The translations under genes and the position numbers were made by a program. From Fodinibacter sp963763015 (lineage in GTDB: Bacteria > Actinomycetota > Actinomycetes > Actinomycetales > Dermatophilaceae): a stretch of DNA of 64,000 nucleotides. Below are positions 52,934-61,396 of this stretch, piece after piece; position 1 is the stretch's first letter; each line of letters opens with the position of its first letter. The notes beneath the pieces were generated by a model. That model made no database searches, was not told where the DNA came from, and worked only from the letters and a program-made list of their open reading frames with translations. The DNA lies in contig CAVXML010000011.1 in assembly GCA_963763015.1 (NCBI GenBank), forward strand, positions 619,897 through 683,896, written 5' to 3'.

Positions 52934-53358
52934 CCGTGGCCGCCCGTCCGCTGTCCGAGGTGGCGCTCGGTGACGTGGTGGGGCCGGTGACGGTCCCGGT
53001 CACCCGCGCCGCACTCGTCGCCTACGCCAACGCCTCGGGCGACCAGAACCCCATCCACCAGGACGAGGCCTTCGCCCGGTCGGTCGGTCTGCCGGACGTC
53101 ATCGCGCACGGGATGTGGACCATGGGGGCGTCCGGCTCGGTCGTCGCCGACTGGGCCGGGGACTCGGGCCGGATCGTCGAGTTCGGGACGCGGTTCACCA
53201 AGCCGGTGGTCGTGCCCGTCGAGGGCACCGAGATCGTGGTGCAGGGAGTGGTCAAGGCGGTGGAGGCCACGACCGGGCGGGTGACGGTCGAGGTGACGAC
53301 GACCTGTGGCGGTGAGAAGGTGCTGGGCCGCTGCGTCGCGGTCGTGCGGCTCGACTGA
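52930..53358 (+). CDS. MaoC family dehydratase (HadB-type catalytic subunit)
   Basis: Catalytic hot-dog subunit of 142 residues. The hydratase-2 motif is YANASGDQNPIHQDEAFAR, with the catalytic Asp and His, followed by LPDVIAHGMWTMGASG. It forms a heterodimer with the product of the preceding gene, whose stop it overlaps by 4 bp with a GTG start. Its own stop shares one base with the murB start. Confidence 0.9.
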   Translation: MTVAARPLSEVALGDVVGPVTVPVTRAALVAYANASGDQNPIHQDEAFARSVGLPDVIAHGMWTMGASGSVVADWAGDSGRIVEFGTRFTKPVVVPVEGTEIVVQGVVKAVEATTGRVTVEVTTTCGGEKVLGRCVAVVRLD

Positions 53359-54431
53359 TGCTGGAGCTCCACGACGAGCCCATCGCGATGCACACGACGA
53401 TGCGGGTGGGCGGTCCCGCGGCGCGGATGGTCGTGGTGGAGACGGCGGACGAGGTCGTCGACGCCGTGCGCGAGGTCGACGACGCCGACGAGCCGCTGCT
53501 CGTCCTCGGTGGCGGGTCGAACCTCGTCGTCGCGGATGCCGGGTTCGCCGGGACGGTGGTCAAGGTCGCGACCCGCGGGGTCCACGTCGACTCGCAGGAC
53601 CGGTGTGGTGGGGCGAACGTCACGGTGGCCGCGGGAGAGGACTGGGACGGGCTGGTCGCCGTGGCCGTCGAGCAGGGCTGGTCGGGGATCGAGGCGCTGT
53701 CCGGCATCCCGGGGTCCACGGGGGCCACGCCGATCCAGAACGTCGGAGCGTACGGGCAGGAGGTCGCGCAGACGATCGCGAGGGTGCGGGTCTGGGACCG
53801 CGTGGACCGGCGGGTTCGCACCATGTCGACGTCGGACTGCCACTTCTCCTACCGGCACTCGGTCTTCAAGGAGTCCGACCGCTTCGTGGTCGTCGACGTG
53901 ATGTTCCAGCTCGTCCTGGCGACGCTGTCGCAGCCCGTGCGGTATGCCGACCTCGCCACGGAGCTCGGGGTCGAGGTGGGTGAACGCGTGCCGCTGGCCG
54001 ACGCCCGCGACGCCGTCCTGGCCCAGCGCCGGAAGCGCGGCATGGTGCTGGATGCGGCCGACCACGACACCTGGAGCTGTGGCTCGTTCTTCACCAACCC
54101 GGTGCTCTCGGCGGACGAGTTCGAGGCGCTCGAGCGCCGGGTGGCCGACCGACTCGGAGGCGGTGCGCCGGCACCCCCGCGGTTCCCGGACGGGCACGGC
54201 AACATCAAGACCAGCGCCGCCTGGCTCATCGAGCGGGCGGGCTTCGGCAAGGCGTTCGGGATGCCCGGTCCCGCCGCCCTCTCGACCAAGCACACCCTTG
54301 CCGTGACCAACCGCGGTGCGGCGACGGCATCCGAGGTCGTCGACCTCGCGCGCCGGGTACGCGACGGGGTGCAGGAGGCGTTCGGGCTCACCCTCGTCAA
54401 CGAGCCGGTCCTCGTCGGTCAGGAGCTGTGA
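53358..54431 (+). CDS. murB: UDP-N-acetylmuramate dehydrogenase
   Basis: FAD enzyme of 357 residues that reduces UDP-GlcNAc-enolpyruvate to UDP-MurNAc in peptidoglycan synthesis. The FAD domain shows TTMRVGGPAARMV and VLGGGSNLVVADAGF, then GIPGSTGATPIQNVGAYGQE. Catalytic residues are SYRHSVFK (Tyr, Arg), the proton donor Ser in CGSFFTNP, and Glu near the C-terminus in TLVNEPVLVGQEL. It is coupled to the hadB-like gene, and the pairing hadAB-murB is usual in Actinobacteria. Confidence 0.95.
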   Translation: MLELHDEPIAMHTTMRVGGPAARMVVVETADEVVDAVREVDDADEPLLVLGGGSNLVVADAGFAGTVVKVATRGVHVDSQDRCGGANVTVAAGEDWDGLVAVAVEQGWSGIEALSGIPGSTGATPIQNVGAYGQEVAQTIARVRVWDRVDRRVRTMSTSDCHFSYRHSVFKESDRFVVVDVMFQLVLATLSQPVRYADLATELGVEVGERVPLADARDAVLAQRRKRGMVLDAADHDTWSCGSFFTNPVLSADEFEALERRVADRLGGGAPAPPRFPDGHGNIKTSAAWLIERAGFGKAFGMPGPAALSTKHTLAVTNRGAATASEVVDLARRVRDGVQEAFGLTLVNEPVLVGQEL

Positions 54432-54448
54432 GCACCGGGTGACGCCCG

Positions 54449-54490
54449 CGGCCGACGGCTGACGGCTGACGGCCGACGGCCGACGGCCGA
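54449..54490. repeat. Six tandem copies of a 7-bp unit (CGGCYGA)
   Basis: CGGCCGA, CGGCTGA, CGGCTGA and then three more CGGCCGA follow without spacing. The array lies between the murB stop and the stop of the minus-strand HTH gene, and is not coding in either. Confidence 0.85.
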
Positions 54491-54493
54491 GGC

Positions 54494-55096
54494 TCACGAG
54501 GCGGAGAGGTCACGGCGCGTGACCTGTGGCGCGTACCAGTCCGGCGGGATGGTGCCCGCCCGGCTCGACTCGGCGTACCACCACCACGGCGGCGGACAGG
54601 AGACCTGCTCGGTGACGTGGTGCGCCGCGAAGCGACGCCCCCCTCCGCGCACCCGAGCGAGGAGCTCGGCGCGTGGCCAGAAGGCCGGGTGGACGGGCTG
54701 CGGCCGTGGGTCGCCGGTCGGGATGCCGACGCTGCCCGCCGCGGTGTCGGTGCCCGGCGTGTCCGGCGTGTCCGGCTCCCGGTCGTGGTCCGCGTGGGGT
54801 GTCTGGCCGGCGGCCTCCGAGGCAGTGGGTGGGCGGTGGCAGAGGGAGAGGACGAAGGGAGTGCCGTCGAGCGCTCTCACCACGTCGCGCAGCTTCATGG
54901 CCCCGGCGGCGGTCTCGAGGCGGATCACGGTGGCGAGGGTCCAGTGGTGATGGGCGGCGTACTGGCGCTGGCTCATGCCCAGGCGGTGACGATCGGCGCG
55001 CAGGGCCAGGCCGACCTCTGCGCTGAGGTCCAGGCAGGCGCGCGCAGCCAGGAGCTCGGCGGCGAAGGTGGGCCACATGAGGGGTATCCAGTGCAT
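54494..55096 (-). CDS. Helix-turn-helix domain protein
   Basis: Predicted product of 200 residues (or 194 from a second ATG at 55078). An XRE-like HTH occupies about 30-90: LRADRHRLGMSQRQYAAHHH followed by WTLATVIRLETAAGAMKLRDVV. The middle is a low-complexity acidic and proline-rich stretch (DHDREPDTPDTPGTDTA). The C-terminal 70 residues are Trp-rich (HPAFWPRAELLARVRGGGRR, CPPPWWWYAESSRAG) and could bind a ligand or partner. I do not recognise the family. It lies 214 bp downstream of add; that spacer holds the 91-nt inverted repeat. Confidence 0.68.
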   Translation of the reverse strand: MHWIPLMWPTFAAELLAARACLDLSAEVGLALRADRHRLGMSQRQYAAHHHWTLATVIRLETAAGAMKLRDVVRALDGTPFVLSLCHRPPTASEAAGQTPHADHDREPDTPDTPGTDTAAGSVGIPTGDPRPQPVHPAFWPRAELLARVRGGGRRFAAHHVTEQVSCPPPWWWYAESSRAGTIPPDWYAPQVTRRDLSAS

Positions 55097-55225
55097 GGGA
55101 CCACGGTGCGCGGCCTGACGGCGCCGCCTCCAGGGCCACGGGCGCGCTGTGGACGGCCGGCCTCGCCCGTGCCCGATGTGGACACCCCCGGCCGCCGGCG
55201 CAGCCAAGCATCCCAGTCTGCCCCT

Positions 55226-55316
55226 TATCGAATGCTCGCCCCCACGGAGCAAACCCCGGTGTGCTCGCCGACGTCGTGCAGATCCCGTCATGCTCACTGG
55301 GGGCGAGCATTCAATA
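55226..55316. repeat. 91-nt inverted-repeat element overlapping the add stop codon
   Basis: Arms 55226-55244 and 55298-55316 are complementary at 18 of 19 positions; the inner 15 are perfect (GAATGCTCGCCCCCA and its complement). They are separated by 53 nt. The right arm covers the add stop codon. A further copy of TGGGGGCGAGC occurs inside the add coding end at about 55338. The loop is too long and there is no T-run, so a simple terminator is unlikely. The rest of the 214-bp spacer holds nothing else recognisable. Confidence 0.7.
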
Positions 55317-56420
55317 GCGGTCGGCAGGCACATCCCTGGGGGCGAGCGACACGCCGGCGGAGGCCGGCCGACCCGTAATCGGTTGCAACCACCGGGCGAT
55401 GCCACGCTCTGCCGACGCCCGCACGTCCGACGGCGCTCGGCTCACCGCCAGCGAGGTCCGTGCGAGGTCTGCCAGCTCGTCGTCCGAGAACCCGTGGGAC
55501 ACGCGCGCCGTCGCGTACTGGTCCGCCAGCCGGGAGCCGAAGATGAGCGGGTCGTCGGCTCCCAGCGCCACCCGCGCCCCCGCCGACACCAACGCCCGCA
55601 ACGGCACGTCCTCCGGGCGGTCGAAGACCCCCAGGGACACGTTGGAGAGCGGGCACACCTCGAGAGCCACCCCCTCGGCGACCACGCGGTCCAGCACCCT
55701 GGGGTCCTCCACCGCGCGCACCCCGTGCCCCAGCCGGTGCGGCGCCATGGCATCGAGGGTCTCGGCCACGGCCCCTGCGCCCAGCAGCTCGCCGGCGTGC
55801 GGCACCAGGGCCAGCCCGGCCCGGCGGGCGATCCGGAAGGCCGCCGCGAAGTCCTGGGCCGCCCCCCGCCGCTCGTCGTTCGACAACCCGAAGCCGACCA
55901 CCGCACCGGCACCCGCACCCGCGTACCGGGCCGCCAACCTCGCCAGAGTTCGCGCCTCGAGCGGATGCCGCATCCGGCTCGCGGCCACGACCACGGCCAC
56001 CTGGGCCGAGCCCGCGACCGCCGACACCGCACGTGCCTCGTCGAGCACGATCTCCAGCGCCGGGGTGATACCCCCCACGAACGGGGCATACGACGTCGGG
56101 TCGACCTGGATCTCCAGCCACCGCGACCCCTCCGCCGCATCGTCCGCCGCCGCCTCCCGCACGATGCGACGCATGTCGGCCTCGCCGCGCACGCAGGCGC
56201 GTGCTGCGTCGTAGAGCCGCTGGAACCGGAACCATCCGCGCGCGTCAGAGGTCTCGAAGCGCGGCGGCCACTGCGTGGTCAGGGAGGCCGGCAGCCGGAT
56301 GTCGTGCTGCGCCGCCAGCTCGCGCACCGTCGCCACCCGCATGGAGCCGGTGAAGTGCAGGTGCAGGTGGGCCTTGGGCAGCTCCGTGACGGAACGGTTC
56401 GGCGCCGCCGAGGACGTCAC
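55311..56420 (-). CDS. add: Adenosine deaminase family protein
   Basis: Zinc hydrolase of 369 residues that deaminates adenosine to inosine in purine salvage. Metal and catalytic motifs are visible: AHLHLHFTGS (HxH), LVPHAGELLG (HAGE with His and Glu), PLSNVSLGVF and LGADDPLIFG (paired Asp). The start overlaps the stop of the DUF5709 gene by 4 bp. Its stop lies within the right arm of a 91-nt inverted repeat. It could alternatively belong to the adenine deaminase-like branch; the motif set does not decide. Confidence 0.88.
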   Translation of the reverse strand: MTSSAAPNRSVTELPKAHLHLHFTGSMRVATVRELAAQHDIRLPASLTTQWPPRFETSDARGWFRFQRLYDAARACVRGEADMRRIVREAAADDAAEGSRWLEIQVDPTSYAPFVGGITPALEIVLDEARAVSAVAGSAQVAVVVAASRMRHPLEARTLARLAARYAGAGAGAVVGFGLSNDERRGAAQDFAAAFRIARRAGLALVPHAGELLGAGAVAETLDAMAPHRLGHGVRAVEDPRVLDRVVAEGVALEVCPLSNVSLGVFDRPEDVPLRALVSAGARVALGADDPLIFGSRLADQYATARVSHGFSDDELADLARTSLAVSRAPSDVRASAERGIARWLQPITGRPASAGVSLAPRDVPADRY

Positions 56421-56944
56421 CCGGCGTCGGCGCCGGTGTCCGGCTCGCGCGGCTCCTCGATGATGTGCACGGCCGCCTCCTCGGCGGAGGCACCCGCGCC
56501 GTCGATGCCGACGTCGGATCCGATCAGCTCCGGGTCCACGTCGTCGCCGACACCCTGGTCCGGCGCCACGAGACGACCGGCTCGCACGTCACCGACCTCG
56601 GAGTCCCCGAGCCAGTCGTCCTCGGACGCGATGCTGTCCGGGTCGTCACCACCCACGCGCTCCCACTCGCGCGAGCCGGTCACGGCCTCCGGAGCGCCGT
56701 ACGCCGTGTTGGGGTCGGGCAGCTCCTGCTCGATCCGCTGGTCGATGGTCTCGTCGCGGTGCTGCTCCTCGAGCGTCACCCCGTGCATGCGGGAGCCCCG
56801 GTCGGTGTCCGGCGGTGAGTACCCGGCGTCGAGAACGTCGTCGCCCTGCTCGTCCATGAGGGTGTCGATCGGCTGGAGCTGGTCCTCGTCGTCGAGGCTG
56901 TAGTCACCCAGGTCGTCGCTGATGTTCTCCTGCTGCTCGGACAT
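56417..56944 (-). CDS. DUF5709 domain-containing acidic protein
   Basis: Acidic soluble protein of 175 residues. The N-terminus (DDLGDYSLDDEDQLQPIDTL) and the central part (LEEQHRDETIDQRIEQELPD, WLGDSEVGDVRAGRLVAP) match DUF5709, a family found in Actinobacteria and of unknown function. The composition is rich in Asp and Glu with little hydrophobic core, so it may be partly disordered. It is followed at a 4-bp overlap by add. The aminotransferase gene lies 4 bp upstream, so the three form one unit. Confidence 0.85.
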   Translation of the reverse strand: MSEQQENISDDLGDYSLDDEDQLQPIDTLMDEQGDDVLDAGYSPPDTDRGSRMHGVTLEEQHRDETIDQRIEQELPDPNTAYGAPEAVTGSREWERVGGDDPDSIASEDDWLGDSEVGDVRAGRLVAPDQGVGDDVDPELIGSDVGIDGAGASAEEAAVHIIEEPREPDTGADAG

Positions 56945-56948
56945 GCAC

Positions 56949-58265
56949 TCACCCTACGTCCCCGGCGAGGCGCTCCGCGGTGGCGAGCGCCACGCACGTC
57001 GCGACACCAGCCATGGCGGTCTCGACCTCGCCGAGCACGGGAAAGGACGGAGCCAGCCGGATGTTGCGGTCGCGCGGGTCCTGACCGTGGGGAAACGACG
57101 CACCGGCCGGCGTGAGGGCGATTCCGGCCTCGCCGGCCAGCGCCACCACCCTTGAGGCGCACCCGTCGAGCACGTCGAGGCTCACGAAGTACCCGCCGGC
57201 CGGGCGGGTCCACGCGGCGACGCCCAACCCGTCGAGCTCCGCGGTGAGGGCCGCGTCGACGGCCGCGAACTTCGGCGCAAGGATGGCCCGGTGCCGCGCC
57301 ATGTGCTCGCGCACCCCCCGGGCGGACCCGAAGAACTGCACGTGGCGCAGCTGGTTGACCTTGTCGGGGCCGATGGAGGCGAACTGCTGGTGGCCGAGGT
57401 ACCACTGCACGGTCTCGCGCGACCCCGCGAGGAAGGCGACCCCCGCACCGGCATACGTGATCTTGCTCGTGGAGGCGAACATGACAGGACGGTGAGGGTG
57501 ACCGGCGGCAGCCGCGAGCGAGACGATGTCGGCCGACTTGGCCTCGTCCTCGGTGAGATGGTGCAGGGCGTAGGCGTTGTCCCAGAAGATCCGGAAGTCG
57601 GGAGCCGCGGTGGGCATCGCCGCCAGGCGGCTGGCGACCTCCTGGGTCACGACCGACCCGGCCGGGTTGGCGTACGTCGGGACGATCCACATCCCCTTGA
57701 CGGAGGCGTCGTCCCGCACGAGGGCCTCGACCGCGGCGACGTCCGGGCCGTCGTCGAGCATGGGCACCGTCACCATGTCGATGCCGTAGGACGCCAGCAT
57801 CGTGAAGTGCCGGTCGTAGCCGGGCACGGGACACACGAACGTCACCCGCTCCTCGTCACGCCAGGGCCGGGGTGAGTCGACACCACCGTGGAGGAGGTGC
57901 TGCACGAGCACGTCGTGCATCATCGTCAGGCTCGAGGCACCTCCGGCAACGATCTGGCCTGGGTCCACCCACAGCAGCTCGGCGAACATCTCCCGCAGCT
58001 CACGAAGGCCCGCGAGCCCCCCGTAGTTGCGCACGTCCACCCCGTCGGCGTCCGTGACCCGGTCCGGCAGGTGCATCAGGGCGTCGGAGAGGTCGAGCTG
58101 CTCCGTGCTCGGCTTTCCCCGGGTCAGGTCGAGCTTCAGCCCCCGTTCCTTCAGCGCGTCGTATGCCGCGCGCTGCCTCGCGAGGTAGGTCGCGAGCTGC
58201 TCCGGCGAGCGCTGCGCGAGGGGGGTGCGGTCGGCGGTGGAGGCGGTCGCGGTGCTCACTCCCAT
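56949..58265 (-). CDS. PLP-dependent aminotransferase (aspartate aminotransferase-like, MocR-type fold)
   Basis: Class I aminotransferase of 438 residues. It shows LDLTRGKPSTEQLDLSDAL, VRNYGGLAGLRELREMFAEL, GGASSLTMMHDVLVQ, CPVPGYDRHFTML, VPTYANPAGSV, FWDNAYALHHL and the PLP lysine in FASTSKITYAGAGVAF. This subgroup was recognised as a distinct aspartate aminotransferase family in bacteria. The start could instead be the GTG at 58259. Transcription is divergent from tRNA-Trp. It is the first gene of the aminotransferase-DUF5709-add unit. Confidence 0.88.
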   Translation of the reverse strand: MGVSTATASTADRTPLAQRSPEQLATYLARQRAAYDALKERGLKLDLTRGKPSTEQLDLSDALMHLPDRVTDADGVDVRNYGGLAGLRELREMFAELLWVDPGQIVAGGASSLTMMHDVLVQHLLHGGVDSPRPWRDEERVTFVCPVPGYDRHFTMLASYGIDMVTVPMLDDGPDVAAVEALVRDDASVKGMWIVPTYANPAGSVVTQEVASRLAAMPTAAPDFRIFWDNAYALHHLTEDEAKSADIVSLAAAAGHPHRPVMFASTSKITYAGAGVAFLAGSRETVQWYLGHQQFASIGPDKVNQLRHVQFFGSARGVREHMARHRAILAPKFAAVDAALTAELDGLGVAAWTRPAGGYFVSLDVLDGCASRVVALAGEAGIALTPAGASFPHGQDPRDRNIRLAPSFPVLGEVETAMAGVATCVALATAERLAGDVG

Positions 58266-58438
58266 ATCGTGGCAGAGCCGCGGGAGGGGCGCCGGGAGCC
58301 GCCGAGCGGGTTCGCGCCCTGCCGGACCGGTCCCGTATGCTTGCTCTCCGGTGTGCCCACCATCCGTCGTCGTGCCACGGCACGGGGAGGAGCGTGTGTG
58401 GTTCGCCGGGCGGAGCCCCACCCGACCGGGGTCTCCGT

Positions 58439-58511
58439 AGGGCAGTGGCTCAATTGGTAGAGCACCGGTCTCCAAAACCGGCGGTTGGGGGTTCGAGTCC
58501 CTCCTGCCCTG
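58439..58511 (+). tRNA. tRNA-Trp (anticodon CCA)
   Basis: The acceptor arms AGGGCAG and CTGCCCT pair fully. The anticodon loop is CTCCAAA with CCA, and the T arm GGGGGTTCGAGTCCCTC is regular. It sits 109 bp before secE, a conserved actinobacterial arrangement. Confidence 0.95.
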
Positions 58512-58620
58512 CGTCGCACGTGTGGTTCGTCCACGACTGCAGCCCGCTTCGTGCGGTGTTGCCTTCGCGGTCGCGCCGCGCGCCAGGCACCCGATGAAGA
58601 GCTCGACGTGAAGAGGCACC

Positions 58621-58887
58621 GTGACTGACGTGGGTCAGACCAGGACTCCCTCCCGCCCCGCCAAGGGGCAGGAGCGGGGTGGCAACCCCATCTCCCGGTG
58701 GTTCCGGGCGCTCGGGCTCTTCGTCAGCCAGATCCTCGACGAGCTGCGCAAGGTCGTCCGACCCACGCGCTCCGAGCTGTGGAACTACACGCTCGTCGTC
58801 ATCGTGTTCGTCACGGTGATGATGGCGGTGGTGTCGCTGCTCGACCTCGGCTTCAGCCGGCTCGTCGGTCTGGTGTTCGGCTCCTGA
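58621..58887 (+). CDS. secE: Preprotein translocase subunit SecE
   Basis: Single-helix clamp subunit of the SecYEG channel, 88 residues. After a polar N-terminus (about 30 residues), FVSQILDELRKVVRPTRSEL is the conserved amphipathic helix and signature, followed by one membrane helix (WNYTLVVIVFVTVMMAVVS). The GTG start follows GAAGAGGC. nusG follows 68 bp downstream, in the universal secE-nusG order. Confidence 0.95.
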   Translation: MTDVGQTRTPSRPAKGQERGGNPISRWFRALGLFVSQILDELRKVVRPTRSELWNYTLVVIVFVTVMMAVVSLLDLGFSRLVGLVFGS

Positions 58888-58955
58888 CGAGCGCCCGCAC
58901 CGGCACCGTCACGACACAGCCACCCGGCATACCGCACCAGAGGAAGAGGTCATCC

Positions 58956-59780
58956 GTGTCCGACCAGTGGACCGACAACCGCGACGTCGCGTCCCCCGAC
59001 GGCGTCCAGGCGCTGCCCGACGAGGCCGCCACGGACGTCGCCGAACCGGTGAGCCGCGAGCCGGAGACCGACGACGTCGTCACCGACGTCACGGACGTCA
59101 CCGACGTCACCGACGCCACCGAGCCGGAGACCGACGAGGACGGCGACGTCCTGGACTCCGTGGACCCGGTCAAGGCCTTCAAGGACGACCTCGCCAGCAA
59201 GGTGGGGGACTGGTTCGTCGTGCACTCCTACGCCGGTTACGAGAACCGCGTGAAGGCCAACCTCGAGACCCGGATCCAGTCCCTCAACATGGAGGACTAC
59301 ATCTTCGAGATCCAGGTGCCGATGGAGGAGGTCACCGAGATCAAGGGCGGCCAGCGCAAGCTGGTCCGCCGGGTCCGGATGCCGGGCTACGTCCTGGTCC
59401 GCATGGACCTCACCGACGAGTCCTGGGGCGCCGTTCGCCACACCCCCGGGGTCACCGGCTTCGTCGGCAACGCTCACCAGCCGGTGCCCCTCACCCTCGA
59501 CGAGGTCTACGGAATGATCAAGCCGGCCGACCTGGAGTCGTCCGCGGGCGCCCAGACAGCGGCCGGCTCCGCCGCCGGTGGCGGCGGAGGCCAGCGCGAG
59601 GCCGCGGTCGTCGACTTCGAGATCGGTGAGTCCGTCACCGTCATGGACGGCCCGTTCGAGACGCTGCCGGCGACGATCTCGGAGATCAACCCCGACACCC
59701 AGAAGCTCAAGGTGCTCGTCTCGATCTTCGGCCGCGAGACCCCGGTCGAGCTCTCGTTCGGCCAGGTCTCCAAGCTCTGA
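58956..59780 (+). CDS. nusG: Transcription termination/antitermination protein NusG
   Basis: RNA polymerase elongation factor of 274 residues. The first 85 or so residues are an acidic extension with VTD repeats, typical in length of actinobacterial NusG. The NGN domain follows (GDWFVVHSYAGYENRVKANL, RMPGYVLVRMDLTD, HTPGVTGFVGN), then a low-complexity Ala/Gly linker, and the C-terminal KOW domain (VVDFEIGESVTVMDGPFETL, VSIFGRETPVELSFGQVSKL). The GTG start has AGAGGAAGAGG upstream. Confidence 0.95.
   Translation: MSDQWTDNRDVASPDGVQALPDEAATDVAEPVSREPETDDVVTDVTDVTDVTDATEPETDEDGDVLDSVDPVKAFKDDLASKVGDWFVVHSYAGYENRVKANLETRIQSLNMEDYIFEIQVPMEEVTEIKGGQRKLVRRVRMPGYVLVRMDLTDESWGAVRHTPGVTGFVGNAHQPVPLTLDEVYGMIKPADLESSAGAQTAAGSAAGGGGGQREAAVVDFEIGESVTVMDGPFETLPATISEINPDTQKLKVLVSIFGRETPVELSFGQVSKL
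59079..59114 (+). repeat. Four tandem 9-bp units within nusG
   Basis: GTCACCGAC, GTCACGGAC, GTCACCGAC, GTCACCGAC encode the VTD repeats of the NusG acidic extension. A change in copy number would keep the frame. Confidence 0.85.
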
Positions 59781-59916
59781 CCGACCGGGGCTCCGCCCCA
59801 TGCACCTCCCGAGAAACCACACAACCGAATACGCACGACCCGCGGGGCTCCTCCCCGCCACTGCAAAGGGGTCATCGCCCACGGCGTCGGCCCACACCAC
59901 CACATGAAGGACAGAC

Positions 59917-60348
59917 ATGCCCCCCAAGAAGAAGGTCTCCGGGTTCATCAACCTGCAGATCCAGGCCGGTGCCGCGACGCCGGCTCCCCCCGTCGGCCCG
60001 GCGCTGGGTCAGCACGGCGTCAACATCATGGAGTTCGTCAAGGCGTACAACGCGGCGACCGAGCACCAGCGCGGCAGCATCATCCCGGTCGTCATCACGG
60101 TCTACGAAGACCGCTCGTTCACCTTCATCACGAAGACGCCCCCGGCGTCGGAGCTGATCAAGAAGGCCGCGGGGGTCCAGAAGGGCTCCGGTGAGCCCCA
60201 CAAGGTCAAGGCCGGCAAGCTCACGAAGGACCAGGTCCGCGAGATCGCCGAGACCAAGATGCCCGACCTCAACGCCAACGACATCGACGCCGCGATGAAG
60301 ATCATCGCCGGCACCGCTCGTCAGATGGGCATCGACACCGAGCTCTGA
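59917..60348 (+). CDS. rplK: 50S ribosomal protein L11
   Basis: Ribosomal stalk-base protein of 143 residues that binds 23S rRNA at the GTPase-associated centre and is needed for RelA activation. The full-length family pattern is clear: KKKVSGFINLQIQAGAATPA, PPVGPALGQHGVNIMEF, SFTFITKTPPASELIKKAAG and MPDLNANDIDAAMKIIAGTA. A 136-bp spacer separates it from nusG. Confidence 0.97.
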   Translation: MPPKKKVSGFINLQIQAGAATPAPPVGPALGQHGVNIMEFVKAYNAATEHQRGSIIPVVITVYEDRSFTFITKTPPASELIKKAAGVQKGSGEPHKVKAGKLTKDQVREIAETKMPDLNANDIDAAMKIIAGTARQMGIDTEL

Positions 60349-60352
60349 GCCC

Positions 60353-60390
60353 GGTGCCACGGCATCCGCCCGGATGCCGGACGGGGCACC
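60353..60390 (+). promoter_or_regulatory. Nested hairpin between rplK and rplA
   Basis: GGTGCC and GGCACC form an outer stem around GGCATCC/GGATGCC with a GCCC-type loop. It lies in the spacer between rplK and rplA and might be an L1 autoregulatory site or a partial terminator. No binding motif was verified. Confidence 0.4.
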
Positions 60391-60467
60391 GACGTGGTGA
60401 CCCACCAGTGGCAGGGCCGGCGCTGGCCCGACGACCACGACTCCACCCCGAGATCCAGGAGCAGCAC

Positions 60468-61184
60468 ATGAAGCGCAGCAAGTCCTACCGGTCCGCCGCC
60501 GAGAGGATCGACGCCGACAAGGCCTACGCCCCGCTCGACGCGGTGCGCCTCGCCAAGTCGACCGCGTCGGCCAAGTACGACGAGACGGTCGAGGTCGCCA
60601 TGCGGCTCGGCGTCGACCCCCGCAAGGCCGACCAGATGGTCCGCGGGACGGTGAACCTCCCGCACGGCACGGGCAAGACCGCCCGCGTCCTCGTCTTCGC
60701 CAACGGTGACAAGGCCGAGGCCGCCAAGGCCGCCGGCGCCGACTACGTCGGCTCCGACGACCTCCTCGAGAGGGTCGCCGGCGGCTGGCTCGACTTCGAC
60801 GCCGTCGTCGCCACGCCCGACCTCATGGGCAAGGTCGGGCGGCTCGGCAAGGTGCTCGGCCCGCGCGGCCTGATGCCGAACCCGAAGACCGGCACGGTCA
60901 CGATGGACACCGCCAAGGCGGTGACCGACATCAAGGGCGGCAAGATCGAGTTCCGCGTCGACAAGCACGCGAACCTCCACTTCATCATCGGCAAGGTCTC
61001 GTTCGACGAGAAGGCACTGGTCGAGAACTACGCCACCGCGCTCGAGGAGGTCCTCCGGCTCAAGCCGGCCGCCTCCAAGGGCCGGTACATCACCAAGGCG
61101 ACGCTCGCCACGACGATGGGCCCCGGCATCCCGCTGGACGTCACCCGGACCCGCAACCTGCTCGAGGAGACCGCCGAGGCCTGA
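60468..61184 (+). CDS. rplA: 50S ribosomal protein L1
   Basis: Ribosomal protein of 238 residues at the L1 stalk; it also represses its own operon in many bacteria. Family motifs: SKSYRSAAERIDADKAYAPL, VEVAMRLGVDPRKADQMVRG, TPDLMGKVGRLGKVLGPRGL and MPNPKTGTVTMDTAKAV. A CCAGGAGCAGC sequence precedes the ATG. A strong hairpin terminator follows 16 bp after the stop, so the secE-rplA unit ends here. Confidence 0.97.
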   Translation: MKRSKSYRSAAERIDADKAYAPLDAVRLAKSTASAKYDETVEVAMRLGVDPRKADQMVRGTVNLPHGTGKTARVLVFANGDKAEAAKAAGADYVGSDDLLERVAGGWLDFDAVVATPDLMGKVGRLGKVLGPRGLMPNPKTGTVTMDTAKAVTDIKGGKIEFRVDKHANLHFIIGKVSFDEKALVENYATALEEVLRLKPAASKGRYITKATLATTMGPGIPLDVTRTRNLLEETAEA

Positions 61185-61200
61185 CGTCGCGGTCCCCACC

Positions 61201-61237
61201 CACGAGAGCCCGCCGGTCACGCCGGCGGGCTCTCGTG
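61201..61237 (+). terminator. Strong hairpin terminator after rplA
   Basis: CACGAGAGCCCGCCGG and CCGGCGGGCTCTCGTG form a perfect 16-bp stem with a 5-nt loop. It has no T-run. Confidence 0.85.
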
Positions 61238-61396
61238 GTCCGTACCTGCCCGGTTCGGGTCCGGCACGCGGCCCGTGATGCGAGACGGCCGGGCGGGTCG
61301 TCGCTAGGCTCGGGCCGAACCTGACGCCGCGGGGCGTCGGTCGGGCGAGCACCGGGAGTCGGCCATGGCGTCACGTCGAGGGCAGGGCAACCTGAC

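Noticed and set aside
54449..54490. Heptamer array considered as a CRISPR or iteron origin
   Set aside because: The units are only 7 bp, directly adjacent, with no spacers and no replication gene nearby.
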